Origin: Chryseobacterium soldanellicola
GTDB taxonomy: Bacteria > Bacteroidota > Bacteroidia > Flavobacteriales > Weeksellaceae
NCBI RefSeq assembly: GCF_900100115.1
Contig: NZ_FNKL01000004.1
Location: 682,001-746,000, forward strand
Length of the DNA: 64,000 nucleotides
Direction: 5' to 3'
The position numbers were made by a program, and so were the translations under genes. Positions 1 to 7,574 of the stretch are shown one piece after another. Position 1 is the stretch's first letter, and each line of letters starts with the position of its first letter. A model generated the notes under the pieces. It was given only the letters and a program-made list of their open reading frames with translations. It was not told where the DNA came from and did no database searches.

Positions 1-163
1 AATCAAGTTTTCCTGCAAGATGCTTGTTGGCGAACAGTTTTACCTGCTGGGAAATCGTTCCGGGAAATAAAATAGGAATAATAAACATCAGAAATAGAAT
101 TGATGCCACCGAAATTCCTGTCCATTTGAGGATTTTCAAAATTATTTTTTTAAATCTTTCCAT
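1..163 (-). CDS. AsmA-like membrane protein, N-terminal fragment
   Basis: The reading frame starts at the ATG at 163 and runs off the left edge, giving about 54 residues. It has a basic start (MERFKKIILKILKW), one hydrophobic membrane segment at about residues 15-32 ending IIPILFPG, and then a polar stretch (TISQQVKLFANKHLAGKLD). A single N-terminal anchor followed by this kind of sequence is typical of AsmA/TamB-related inner-membrane proteins of Bacteroidetes, whose large periplasmic part would lie outside the window. The assignment rests on the N-terminus only, so it is tentative. Confidence 0.55.
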   Translation of the reverse strand, partial: MERFKKIILKILKWTGISVASILFLMFIIPILFPGTISQQVKLFANKHLAGKLD

Positions 164-323
164 AAAATGATAATTTTGATTTTAGCAATATATAGTAGTT
201 TATGCGATAATTATTAGCAAACTAAAATCAAGCCAATGGCGGATTCCGATAGAATAATTCCCCAATAATTAAATCAGAAATGAAGAATTTTAGAAGTGAA
301 TTTTTTTATCAATCTCTAGCAAA

Positions 324-920
324 TCAGTAGAAAATTTTACCATTCTCAATTTTTACTAATTTTTCGTTTTCCATCTTTTTTACCGTCCTTATTACTGTTT
401 CAACTCTCAAACCGGTGAGATTCGCTATCTGCTGACGAGTAAGAGGAACCTGAAACGAATATGGGTGGCTGCTGGAATTATAATCCTTCAGATAATTCAT
501 CACAGTTTTAATTTTTGATAAAGGATCTTGTGATGAAACATTAAAAAGCATAATATATTTATAGAACAATCTATCAGATAAACATTTGAATAGATCTAGT
601 GAAACCTGAGGATTTTGGCTTAATAAGCTTAAAAAATCAGTTTTCGGAAGCTTTAAAATTGTGCAATCTGTTTTTGAAACTGCGTTCATAGGATAAGGTT
701 TATCATTAAAAAGCAATGATTCACCAAAACTTTGACCGCTGGAAAGAATGTTTTGTGTAAATTCTTTTCCGTCTTCATGGTAATTGTTTAATTCTATGAT
801 ACCGTCAACAATCTGGAAATAGAATTTAGGCAAACTTCCTTCATTAAAAATAATTTGGCTCGCTTCATATTTTTCATAGTCTGCACCATATGCTAGTAAT
901 AAATTTTCACTAATTATCAT
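324..920 (-). CDS. Crp/Fnr family transcriptional regulator (paralogue 1)
   Basis: A 198-residue protein with an N-terminal cyclic-nucleotide-binding-like beta barrel (about residues 15-115) and a C-terminal winged helix whose recognition region reads LTRQQIANLTGLRVETVIRT (about 160-180). There is no cysteine cluster for an FNR iron-sulfur centre, so the signal is unknown. It is closely similar to the two tandem regulators at 47864-49109: all share the FNEG(D/S), NYxEDGKE, SxGES/D and TRQQ(I/M)A(N/D/S)LTGL motifs. It is transcribed away from the amylase gene, and the 259-bp gap between them holds a TATGAT-N4-CTCATA site at 1097-1112. It probably helps control the stress genes beside it (inference). 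Confidence 0.9.
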   Translation of the reverse strand: MIISENLLLAYGADYEKYEASQIIFNEGSLPKFYFQIVDGIIELNNYHEDGKEFTQNILSSGQSFGESLLFNDKPYPMNAVSKTDCTILKLPKTDFLSLLSQNPQVSLDLFKCLSDRLFYKYIMLFNVSSQDPLSKIKTVMNYLKDYNSSSHPYSFQVPLTRQQIANLTGLRVETVIRTVKKMENEKLVKIENGKIFY

Positions 921-1179
921 ATAAGTTATTATTATAGTTAGAAAATAAATACTTAATAAAAATTTGGCAAAATTTTACATACAGAAATTGTACCAGAGTC
1001 TATTTTTTACATACCACATAATTATAAAAACTTAATTTTATTAATTTCGCAATTTAAAAAAAACGCCAAAAATTAATTTTTTCAACATAACCTCAGTATG
1101 ATTCGGCTCATAAATTGTTGATCGGTATTTGAACTAAATTAGATTATTTCACAAAAAGCAAAAACTTTATTGATAAAAT
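921..1179. other. Divergent intergenic region, crp/fnr paralogue 1 and amylase
   Basis: A 259-bp AT-rich gap between divergent genes. It contains the 10-mer TACATACCAC at 1008-1017, which recurs at 34607-34616 and, on the other strand, at 49274-49283. It also holds a Crp/Fnr-like near-palindrome at 1097-1112. I found no clear TAnnTTTG promoter with a matching -33 box for either gene. Confidence 0.5.
1097..1112. promoter_or_regulatory. Candidate Crp/Fnr box upstream of amylase
   Basis: TATGAT-TCGG-CTCATA, an inverted repeat with one mismatch, with the 5-4-5 geometry usual for Crp/Fnr operators. It ends 67 bp before the amylase start. The same motif occurs at 47845-47860 and 49742-49757, and in weaker form at 3271-3286 and 34710-34725. 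Confidence 0.5.
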
Positions 1180-2661
1180 ATGAACAGTATGAATGGAGTA
1201 ATTATTCAGTTTTTCCATTGGTACCATCCGGGCCGGGTTTGGAATGAATTTATAGAAAAAGCAGAATTCCTGAAAACGTTGGGATTTACGGCAGTCTGGT
1301 TTCCACCGGCCAACAAATGCGATTCGGGAAATGAAGGTAGGGGGTATGATATTTATGATTTGTATGATCTCGGGGAATTTGATCAAAAAGGCACAATATC
1401 AACTAGATATGGCACAAAAAATGAGTATTTGAATGCTATTAAAAAAGCTCATGATGTGGGGTTATCAGTGTATGCAGATATTGTTCTCAATCACAGAATG
1501 GGTGGTGATGAAGCGGAGAAAATTACGGTTCATGAAGTTAATCCTGAAAACCGTAACCAAATCATTTCACAGCCAATACAAGCTTCAGCGCTTACAAAAT
1601 TCACTTTCCCGGGAAGACAGGGAAAATATTCTGATTTTATTTGGGATTATCAATGTTTCAGCGGAATTGACAGTCTCAAAAAAGACGGAAAAGAGATAAA
1701 AGGAATTTTTAAAATCCATAATGAATGTGGCACAGAATGGACGGATTCCGTAAGCCATCAGTTTGGAAATTACGACTATTTAATGGGTGCCGATGTTGAA
1801 TATCGAAATCCGAGAGTCGTTCAGGAAACAAAAAAATGGATCAAATGGTATTTTGAAACGACCGGAGTAGACGGCATCCGGCTGGATGCTTTAAAGCATA
1901 TTTCGTCAGATTTTCTTAAAGATTGGATTACTTATATAAAAACAGAGCTCAATCCCAATTGCTATGTTTTAGGCGAATTTTGGAAAGATGAAGTCGAAAA
2001 AATAAATTATTTCTCTGATAAAATGGATGATCTGATTTCTTGTTTTGATGCACCGCTTCATTACAACTTTTTCAGGGCCTCAAACGGAGGAAAGGATTAT
2101 GATTTAAGCCAGATTTTGCAAGGCAGCTTTCTTGAAAAAAAGCCTGTTTTTTCTGTTTCTTTTGTTGAAAATCATGATACGCAGCAATTACAGGCTTTGG
2201 AATCTTCTGTACAGGATTGGTTTAAACCTCTGGCTTATGCAATTATTTTACTGTCGGAAAATGCTTATCCGTGTGTTTTTTATCCTGATCTTTTTGGTGC
2301 AGAATATACGGATGTAAAAGATGATAAAGAAGTAAAAATTGTAATCCCGAAAATTGAAATTTTACCTAAATTACTGAAAGCCAGACAGCAATTTGCACAC
2401 GGCGAACAAATAAATTATTTTGATCATCCTAATTGCATTGCCTGGATAAGAAAAGGAAATGAGAATCATCCGGGTTGTGTGGTTATTATCTCAAACAGCG
2501 AAGAAGGATATAAAGAAATCGATCTTGGGAAAGAAAATGCCAACTCTGTATATACCGATTTTCTTGAGCAGCGGAATGATAAAATCCAGACAGATGAAAA
2601 TGGAAAAGCTACTTTTCGTGTCAATCCGGCTTTGGTCAGTGTATGGGTCAAAACACAATAA
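1180..2661 (+). CDS. Cytoplasmic alpha-amylase, GH13
   Basis: A 493-residue glycoside hydrolase family 13 enzyme that should cleave internal alpha-1,4 bonds of glycogen, starch or maltodextrins. The family motifs are in order: region I DIVLNH at 100-105, region II GIRLDALKH at 232-240 with nucleophile Asp236, the acid/base Glu266 in GEFW, and Asp333 in ENHD. The length and the DALKH motif fit the GH13_5 cytoplasmic/bacillary amylases. There is no signal peptide, so it should act inside the cell, perhaps on stored glycogen. Neighbouring stress genes and the Crp/Fnr-like site upstream suggest induction under stress or in stationary phase (inference). A terminator hairpin follows directly. Confidence 0.9.
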   Translation: MNSMNGVIIQFFHWYHPGRVWNEFIEKAEFLKTLGFTAVWFPPANKCDSGNEGRGYDIYDLYDLGEFDQKGTISTRYGTKNEYLNAIKKAHDVGLSVYADIVLNHRMGGDEAEKITVHEVNPENRNQIISQPIQASALTKFTFPGRQGKYSDFIWDYQCFSGIDSLKKDGKEIKGIFKIHNECGTEWTDSVSHQFGNYDYLMGADVEYRNPRVVQETKKWIKWYFETTGVDGIRLDALKHISSDFLKDWITYIKTELNPNCYVLGEFWKDEVEKINYFSDKMDDLISCFDAPLHYNFFRASNGGKDYDLSQILQGSFLEKKPVFSVSFVENHDTQQLQALESSVQDWFKPLAYAIILLSENAYPCVFYPDLFGAEYTDVKDDKEVKIVIPKIEILPKLLKARQQFAHGEQINYFDHPNCIAWIRKGNENHPGCVVIISNSEEGYKEIDLGKENANSVYTDFLEQRNDKIQTDENGKATFRVNPALVSVWVKTQ

Positions 2662-2688
2662 AGCCACCTTATAAAGTGGCTTTATTTC
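2658..2688. terminator. Bidirectional terminator between amylase and DUF2383 gene
   Basis: Stem ATAAAGCCAC at 2658-2667 pairs with GTGGCTTTAT at 2676-2685 around an 8-nt loop. It lies between the stop codons of two convergent genes and has T-runs on both strands. Confidence 0.85.
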
Positions 2689-2703
2689 AAATAAAAGAAT
2701 TCA

Positions 2704-3162
2704 TTATTTCTTTTTATACTCTTCAATATTTTTAAACTGATCGTAAGAAACTTTAAGGCTGTTCAGCTGTTCGCTAACAATTTCTGAGCTTTTTTCACAA
2801 AGATCGCCGCTTTCAAGGGCTTTCTGGTAGGCATCAATTGCAGCTTTTTCTCCAAAAATGACATTTTCAAGGGTCGATTCTTCCAGATTTCCTAAAGTAA
2901 AAGAATTTTTAATATCAATCCAGGTTCTGTGCAAAGCTCCGGCAACAGAAGGCGAATCCTGAGGTTTTCCACCTTTTTCGGTAATAAGATTAATCAGTTC
3001 ATTTTTCATAATTTTTGACTGAGAAATCATGCGGTCGTATTCATCTTTGATGTCCGGATACATTTCCCAGACTTTTCCTTCAACTTTTTCAAATCCTTCA
3101 ATTCTATCATTGGTGATTTGCAGTAAGTCATTTAAAACAGATACTGTTTGTTCGGTTTTCAT
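2704..3162 (-). CDS. DUF2383 / PA2169-type four-helix bundle protein
   Basis: A 152-residue all-helical acidic protein of the PA2169/DUF2383 ferritin-like group. It starts MKTEQTVSVLNDLLQITNDR and carries the typical Glu/Asp-rich helices, with HRTWIDIKN at about residues 78-86 and EKAAIDAYQKAL at about 105-116. The family is often found with YciE/F proteins in stress and stationary-phase gene sets, but its biochemical role is not settled. Here a YciE/F gene lies 1 kb away. A candidate Crp/Fnr box lies 109 bp upstream at 3271-3286. Confidence 0.85.
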   Translation of the reverse strand: MKTEQTVSVLNDLLQITNDRIEGFEKVEGKVWEMYPDIKDEYDRMISQSKIMKNELINLITEKGGKPQDSPSVAGALHRTWIDIKNSFTLGNLEESTLENVIFGEKAAIDAYQKALESGDLCEKSSEIVSEQLNSLKVSYDQFKNIEEYKKK

Positions 3163-3475
3163 AATAAATTTTTTGTGATTGTTTCAATTTATACAAGAAT
3201 TATGCCTCAGGAATTCTAGTATCAATTTAAAAACATATTAAAAGTTAACAAATATTAAAAAGCATGTATTTGTGACTATGATCATAAAATTTGGTTTTGT
3301 TAACTGCTAATTTTGAAATACCAATTTACAAATTCAACCTTTTCATATTGAATCACACAATAGTTTTTTGATCAAATAGTAGAAAAAAATCAAAAAAAGT
3401 TAATTATAATCCAATACTAGTCAAGGATTGTAATTAATAAATCACACTAAATATTAATATATAAAAAATGCAGTT
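3163..3475. other. Divergent intergenic region, DUF2383 gene and KGG-protein gene
   Basis: A 313-bp AT-rich gap. The only structured element I see is the Crp/Fnr-like site at 3271-3286. The short string ATACTAG occurs in both flanks, at about 3414-3420 for the rightward gene and, inverted, near 3217-3223 for the leftward gene. This may be a shared control element, but it is too short to trust. Confidence 0.4.
3271..3286. promoter_or_regulatory. Candidate Crp/Fnr box (weak left arm)
   Basis: TGTGAC-TATG-ATCATA: the right arm matches the window's TATGAT-N4-ATCATA consensus exactly and the left arm keeps TGA. It is placed between the divergent DUF2383 and KGG-protein genes. Confidence 0.4.
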
Positions 3476-4129
3476 ATGAATACTAGAAATTCAAACAACC
3501 GAAGCTCAAGACGCAGTTCTTCAAACAATGAATCAAGATCAACTCTTGAAGAAGTTTACCAATTAGGTTATGACCACGGTTATAACGATGCATCTCAGGA
3601 TGAAAATTATGATGATGATTTCTCAGATTTTGAGGATTATTATGATGAAAATTACGACGATGATGATTATGATGAAGACTATGACGACGATGAAGATTAT
3701 GATGATGAAGATTATGACGACGACGACAATGAAGATAATAGAGGAGGACGAAGAAGAGGCTCTGGCGGAAATCAGCAGCGAGACAGCCAGGGAAGATTCA
3801 CATCCGGAAGCGGAAGAAGCTCTCGTGGCGGAGGTTCCGGTAATTCTGGAAGAAGATCAAATTTATCAAATTCAGGACGTTCTTCATCATCAGGAAGAGG
3901 AAGAAATTCTTCTTCAGGAGGCAGCTCACGAAGCAATTCCGGAAGATCGGGTAATTCAAGATCAAACTCAAATTCAAATTCAGGATCAGGCACTTCAAGA
4001 AGAGGTTTTGCATCAATGAGTAAAGCCGAACGTACAAGAATTGCCCGTATGGGAGGTCAGGCTTCGCATGGCGGAGGAAGATCCTCAGGCTCAGGCAGAT
4101 CAGGATTTGGAGGCAGACGTTCTTCATAA
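3476..4129 (+). CDS. Low-complexity acidic/GSR-rich protein with KGG motif
   Basis: A 217-residue protein made of low-complexity blocks. Residues 1-25 are Asn/Ser/Arg-rich. A short helix follows (LEEVYQLGYDHGYNDA), then a strongly acidic Asp/Tyr/Glu tract at about 38-88, then a basic Gly/Ser/Arg/Asn-rich region with RGG-like steps. At about 177-200 there is FASMSKAERTRIARMGGQAS, a recognisable KGG (stress-induced acidophilic) motif as in GsiB and con-10 relatives. The chain is probably mostly disordered and charge-separated. Its codon use looks genuine: the frame ends just before a strong terminator and two other frames make only repetitive shadows. It sits in a stress cluster with DUF2383 and YciE/F. 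A protective or condensate-forming role is inference. Confidence 0.8.
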   Translation: MNTRNSNNRSSRRSSSNNESRSTLEEVYQLGYDHGYNDASQDENYDDDFSDFEDYYDENYDDDDYDEDYDDDEDYDDEDYDDDDNEDNRGGRRRGSGGNQQRDSQGRFTSGSGRSSRGGGSGNSGRRSNLSNSGRSSSSGRGRNSSSGGSSRSNSGRSGNSRSNSNSNSGSGTSRRGFASMSKAERTRIARMGGQASHGGGRSSGSGRSGFGGRRSS

Positions 4130-4140
4130 TTTATAATAAG

Positions 4141-4174
4141 TCACCTCTTTCAAGGAGAAAGGGGTGATTTTTTA
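4141..4174 (+). terminator. Hairpin after KGG-protein gene
   Basis: TCACCTCTTTC at 4141-4151 pairs with GAAAGGGGTGA at 4157-4167 (one G-T pair), followed by a run of six T. It separates the KGG gene from yciE/F, so the latter may depend on read-through or on its own promoter. Confidence 0.75.
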
Positions 4175-4192
4175 ACAAAACACCACATTAAT

Positions 4193-4771
4193 ATGGCAAC
4201 CAAAACAGAAAATAATACAGCAACAGATAAAAAGCTTGCGGTCGGAAATGCGACTGTAAATGAAAATGAAATGAAAAACTCTTCACTTCATAAGTTTTTT
4301 GTCGATTCATTGAAAGACATTTATTTTGCAGAAAACGCAATCATCGATGCTTTGGAAAAAATGCAGGAAGCAGCAACTACAGAAGAGCTTAAAGATGCCT
4401 TTGAGGATCACCAGCTGCAAACCAAAAAGCATGTAAGCCGTCTGGAAAAAGTCTTTAAATTAATTGATGAAAAACCGGAAAAAAAAGAATGTGAAGCCAT
4501 TAAAGGGCTTATCAAAGAAGCGGAAGAGATCATAAAATCTACTCAGGAAGGCTCAATGACAAGAGATGCGGCCTTAATTATCGCAGCTCAAAAAGTTGAA
4601 CATTATGAAATTGCAACGTATGGAGGTCTTGCCCAGCTGGCCATTACCATGGGACATGATAAAGCTGCAGATCTTCTGGAAAGAACTTTACAGGAAGAAG
4701 AAGACACTGATTTCAATCTTACAGAAATTGCGGAAACATCAATTAATTTTGATGCTGAGCAGGAAAGTTGA
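4193..4771 (+). CDS. YciE/YciF ferritin-like protein (DUF892)
   Basis: A 192-residue protein of the YciE/YciF (DUF892) ferritin-like family. After a polar leader (about residues 1-30) comes the hallmark SSLHKFFVDSLKDIYFAENA. Later helices carry the likely metal ligands: E and H in AFEDHQLQTKKH, KVEHYEIATYG, and the EEED near residue 165. Members form four-helix bundles resembling bacterioferritin and are induced by osmotic or oxidative stress, though ferroxidase activity is not proven for most. It follows the KGG gene 63 bp downstream, across a hairpin. Confidence 0.9.
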   Translation: MATKTENNTATDKKLAVGNATVNENEMKNSSLHKFFVDSLKDIYFAENAIIDALEKMQEAATTEELKDAFEDHQLQTKKHVSRLEKVFKLIDEKPEKKECEAIKGLIKEAEEIIKSTQEGSMTRDAALIIAAQKVEHYEIATYGGLAQLAITMGHDKAADLLERTLQEEEDTDFNLTEIAETSINFDAEQES

Positions 4772-4844
4772 GCCCTATTAATACAATAACCATATTGTGA
4801 GTCATGTAGCGAAATCTATGTGGCTTTTTACTTACTATTAATGA

Positions 4845-4872
4845 AAAAAGAGAGCAATATTGCTCTCTTTTA
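4845..4872. terminator. Bidirectional terminator after yciE/F
   Basis: Nearly perfect palindrome AAAAGAGAGCAA/TTGCTCTCTTTT at 4847-4872, with A-rich and T-rich flanks. It sits between convergent genes. Confidence 0.8.
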
Positions 4873-4909
4873 GTTATATTTTTTAGAAACAGCTAGATAT
4901 ACAGGCTAT

Positions 4910-5131
4910 TTAATTTGAATAAGCCGATCTGTTTTGAAAAATATTCATTCCTGCAATCTTATTGTTGAGTGTATTGTAGATGATTTCAACTGAAAAACAA
5001 GACACTTCATACAGTGCGTATTTTAAATTATTTACTATTCTTTCGTCCATAATGCGTCCCTGATTGACAACGACATTATATTGAGTTTGCTGATCCGGTA
5101 AATTTTGAAAATCGTAATAAGAAATGTTCAT
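4910..5131 (-). CDS. Small conserved hypothetical protein
   Basis: A 73-residue protein beginning MNISYYDFQNLPDQQ at 5131. An in-frame start 17 codons further upstream (5182) adds a lysine-rich stretch that looks non-coding, so I prefer the internal ATG. The core, with NLKYALYEVSCFSVEIIYN and NKIAGMNIFQ, resembles a family of about 70-residue flavobacterial proteins with a Y(A)LYxLxxFFVEIxYxxxxNxI pattern. No function is known to me. It ends against the bidirectional terminator shared with yciE/F. Confidence 0.6.
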   Translation of the reverse strand: MNISYYDFQNLPDQQTQYNVVVNQGRIMDERIVNNLKYALYEVSCFSVEIIYNTLNNKIAGMNIFQNRSAYSN

Positions 5132-5642
5132 AGCTGTTAATTTTAATTGTTTATATATTTTACTATACAATTTCTTTACCAATAATTTGTAAATGATGTT
5201 TTTGTGGTATTTTTTAATATTAATTTTATAATTTGATTAAGGTAAAATAGAATAACAATATAAATTACAGAAGAAAAATTTCCATTTCGCGTGGAATTTA
5301 CGTTTGTAAGAATTATAGCTGATATTTTTTAATTGAATTTTCTTTGATGTCATTTTGGTAATGATGAGCCAAATGAAGGTGAATGATTCATTCTGCGTTT
5401 CCAGAAATATATTCAATTTAACATAATATAAATTATAGGATTTTTTTATTCTGAACATAGGAGAGTCTTCTATCTTAATTAATGACTTTTTTGACTATAA
5501 AATAATTTTAATTAAATCATACATCATTTTAAATCGCTGAGAATCCGTTATAAAATTTAAAACGGATATAATTCCAATAGATTAAAATTAAGAGGTATCG
5601 TTTTTAACAAATATTCAGAATAAAAATTTCTTTAATAAAAAT

Positions 5643-5673
5643 TTGTGTAGTTAAATAACTTCATTTAAATTTG
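5643..5673 (+). promoter_or_regulatory. Promoter of the arsR operon
   Basis: TTG at 5643-5645 and TAAATTTG at 5666-5673 with 20 bp between, an excellent match to the flavobacterial TTG-N17-23-TAnnTTTG promoter. The expected transcript start is near 5680, leaving a leader of about 12 nt before the ATG at 5692. Confidence 0.7.
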
Positions 5674-5686
5674 TAGTCAAATAACT
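5649..5686. promoter_or_regulatory. Twin ArsR-type operators over the promoter
   Basis: Two inverted repeats 26 bp apart: AGTTA-AA-TAACT at 5649-5660 (perfect) and AGTCA-AA-TAACT at 5675-5686 (one mismatch), inside a 19-bp direct repeat (5646-5664 and 5672-5690). The first lies between the -33 and -7 boxes and the second covers the likely transcript start, a layout suited to autorepression. Confidence 0.6.
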
Positions 5687-5691
5687 TCATA

Positions 5692-6015
5692 ATGAATTTA
5701 AGACGAGATGTTTTTCAGGCTATTGCAGATCCTACAAGAAGATCAATCCTCATGCTGGTCGCAACACAGTCAATGACTGCCGGTGCCATAGCTTCGAATT
5801 TTGATACAGCAAGACCTACCGTTTCAAAACATTTACAGATCCTTACAGAATGTGAATTATTAAAACCTGAGCAGAACGGCAGAGAAATTATTTATCATTT
5901 AAATCCTATTAAAATGAAAGAAATTGCCGATTTTATCGAGCCATTCCGTGAAATGTGGGATGACAGATTCAATAAACTTGAAAGCATCATGAAGGCCTAC
6001 CAAAACAAAAAATAG
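5692..6015 (+). CDS. ArsR-family winged-helix regulator
   Basis: A 107-residue ArsR/SmtB-fold repressor starting MNLRRDVFQAIADPTRRSIL. The recognition helix region is ARPTVSKHLQILTECELL at about residues 43-60. It has no CxC-type metal site (no cysteines in helix 3), so it belongs to the SdpR-like non-metal branch, which usually sits next to an SRPBCC/AHSA1 gene, as here. It leads a five-gene rightward run to 8135. The twin operators over its promoter imply autoregulation. Confidence 0.9.
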   Translation: MNLRRDVFQAIADPTRRSILMLVATQSMTAGAIASNFDTARPTVSKHLQILTECELLKPEQNGREIIYHLNPIKMKEIADFIEPFREMWDDRFNKLESIMKAYQNKK

Positions 6016-6020
6016 ACAAT

Positions 6021-6497
6021 ATGGAACGTAAAACAAAGATCAACGCAGAAGACGGAAAACAGGAAATTCAGATTATCCGTGAGTTTGATTTGCCTGTCGA
6101 GTTGCTTTTCAAAGCTTACATTGAACCTGAAATTGTTGAGCAATGGATGGGAACAAAAGTAATAAAACTTGAAAGCAAACCACATGGCAGCTATCAGTTT
6201 GAAACCTCAAATTCACAAGGAGTTGTCGTCTTCAAATCCAACGGAACCATTCATGAATTCATTGAAAATGAAAAAATGACAAGAACCTTCGAAATGGAAA
6301 ATACACCTTTTCCCGTTCAGCTTGAGTTCTTGGAATTTGAAAAACTGACCGATCAAACCAGTAAACTTACCATGCATGTGATCTATAAATCAGTCGATAT
6401 CAGAGATCAGATTTTGAAATTACCTTTTGCACAGGGCATCAATTTGGCTCACAACAGATTACAGGAAACCGTTCAAAAATTAGTAGCTAGAAATTAG
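6021..6497 (+). CDS. SRPBCC / AHSA1-like protein
   Basis: A 158-residue START-like (AHSA1) protein. The pattern IIREFDLPVELLFKAYIEPE, then VEQWMG, then EFLEFEKL and the C-terminal helix FAQGINLAHNRLQETVQKL is that of the ATPase-activator-homologue branch coupled to ArsR regulators. These have a deep hydrophobic pocket; the ligand is unknown. It starts 5 bp after arsR, so translational coupling is likely. Confidence 0.9.
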   Translation: MERKTKINAEDGKQEIQIIREFDLPVELLFKAYIEPEIVEQWMGTKVIKLESKPHGSYQFETSNSQGVVVFKSNGTIHEFIENEKMTRTFEMENTPFPVQLEFLEFEKLTDQTSKLTMHVIYKSVDIRDQILKLPFAQGINLAHNRLQETVQKLVARN

Positions 6498-6563
6498 CTA
6501 TTAAAATTCACACTTCACACTTGACAATTGACCACATTAGCAATAATTTATTATCTATGAACT

Positions 6564-7142
6564 ATGAATCCTAAAGTTGATTTTTTCTTTAACCAGGCCA
6601 AACAATGGCAAAAAGAATTTGAAAAATTAAGAACAATCCTTTTAGACACCGGACTTGAAGAAGATTTAAAATGGGGTTGCCCGTGTTACACCTATCATGG
6701 CAGAAATATCGTTTTGATCCACGGATTTAAAGAATACTGCGCGCTCCTACTCTTTAAAGGCGCTTTACTGCAAGACACGGATAAAATTTTAATTCAACAG
6801 ACTGAAAATGTGCAGGCTGCGAGGCAGATTCGTTTTACAAAACTTCAGGAAATCGTTGATTTAGAAAAAATTATCAAAAATTACGTTTATGAAGCTGTTG
6901 AAGTGGAAAAATCAGGGGTTAAAGTTGAAATGAAAAAGACCAAAGAATTTGAAATGCCTGAGGAGTTTCAATTAAAATTAGATGAAAATTCAGTATTAAA
7001 AGAAGCGTTTGAAACGTTAACTCCCGGAAGGCAAAGGGCTTACCTACTTTATTTTTCATCAGCAAAACAGAGCAAAACCCGCGAATCAAGAATCGAAAAA
7101 TATATTCCGGAAATTCTACAAGGCAAAGGCATAAATGATTAA
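6564..7142 (+). CDS. YdeI / OmdA-like protein (DUF1801)
   Basis: A 192-residue protein with an N-terminal DUF1801 domain (about residues 5-115, including LEEDLKWGCPCYTYHGRNIVL and GFKEYCALLLFKGALL) and the C-terminal YdeI helical tail (LTPGRQRAYLLYFSSAKQSK), whose Arg/Lys-rich end is typical of the family. The function is unclear; Bacillus YdeI has been linked to cationic-peptide tolerance. It follows the SRPBCC gene by 66 bp, a stretch containing short TTCACACTTCACACTTGACA-type direct repeats. Confidence 0.85.
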   Translation: MNPKVDFFFNQAKQWQKEFEKLRTILLDTGLEEDLKWGCPCYTYHGRNIVLIHGFKEYCALLLFKGALLQDTDKILIQQTENVQAARQIRFTKLQEIVDLEKIIKNYVYEAVEVEKSGVKVEMKKTKEFEMPEEFQLKLDENSVLKEAFETLTPGRQRAYLLYFSSAKQSKTRESRIEKYIPEILQGKGIND

Positions 7143-7158
7143 TAATCAAAAAATAAAT

Positions 7159-7554
7159 ATGGAAACACAAACTAAATTACAGAAAAGGAACAAAATCATC
7201 TATTGGATTTTCACCGTTTGGATGTCCCTCGGAATGGTTTCTACAGCTATCGTCCAGCTTTTAAAACACAAAGAAGAAGTTGAAAATTTCACAACATTAG
7301 GATATCCGACTTATTTAATGACCATCATCGGTGTCTGGAAAATCCTGGGAATTATTGTTGTACTTCTTCCAAAACTCCCGTTAATAAAGGAATGGGCGTA
7401 TGCAGGATTTTTCTTTGTGATGTCCGGAGCGGTAATTTCACACCTTATTGTTGGTGATCCGGTTGGTAAAATTCTTCCTGCGGTTTTATTGCTTGTACTG
7501 GTAATTATCTCGTGGTATTTCAGGCCGGCAGACCGGAAAATTTCTTATATTTAA
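7159..7554 (+). CDS. DoxX-like membrane protein
   Basis: A 131-residue integral membrane protein of the DoxX-like family with four hydrophobic segments (about residues 15-35, 48-68, 75-95, 103-122). The motifs VWKILGIIVVLLP and GPxxSHL-like GAVISHLIVGDP are typical. I use the ATG at 7159 because it follows an A-rich stretch; an upstream in-frame ATG at 7135 would overlap the previous gene by 8 bp. Members of this family in ArsR/SRPBCC operons have no agreed function. Confidence 0.85.
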   Translation: METQTKLQKRNKIIYWIFTVWMSLGMVSTAIVQLLKHKEEVENFTTLGYPTYLMTIIGVWKILGIIVVLLPKLPLIKEWAYAGFFFVMSGAVISHLIVGDPVGKILPAVLLLVLVIISWYFRPADRKISYI

Positions 7555-7574
7555 AATTACACAAATCATCTACA

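Larger units (their letters stand above)
5132..5691. other. Long intergenic region before the arsR operon
   Basis: 560 bp, very AT-rich. Apart from the arsR promoter/operator at its right end (5643-5690) I see nothing I can support. A 73-codon leftward open frame at 5237-5458 has Lys/Tyr/Phe/Asn-rich composition expected of random AT-rich DNA and is not called. Confidence 0.5.

Noticed and set aside
3570..4019. 149-codon open frame inside the KGG gene, rich in Met/Thr/Glu
   Set aside because: It is a frame-shifted shadow of a low-complexity coding region; the other frame has the KGG motif and a proper end.
5237..5458. Leftward 73-codon open frame in the gap before arsR
   Set aside because: Composition is that of random AT-rich DNA, no known motif and no support from position.
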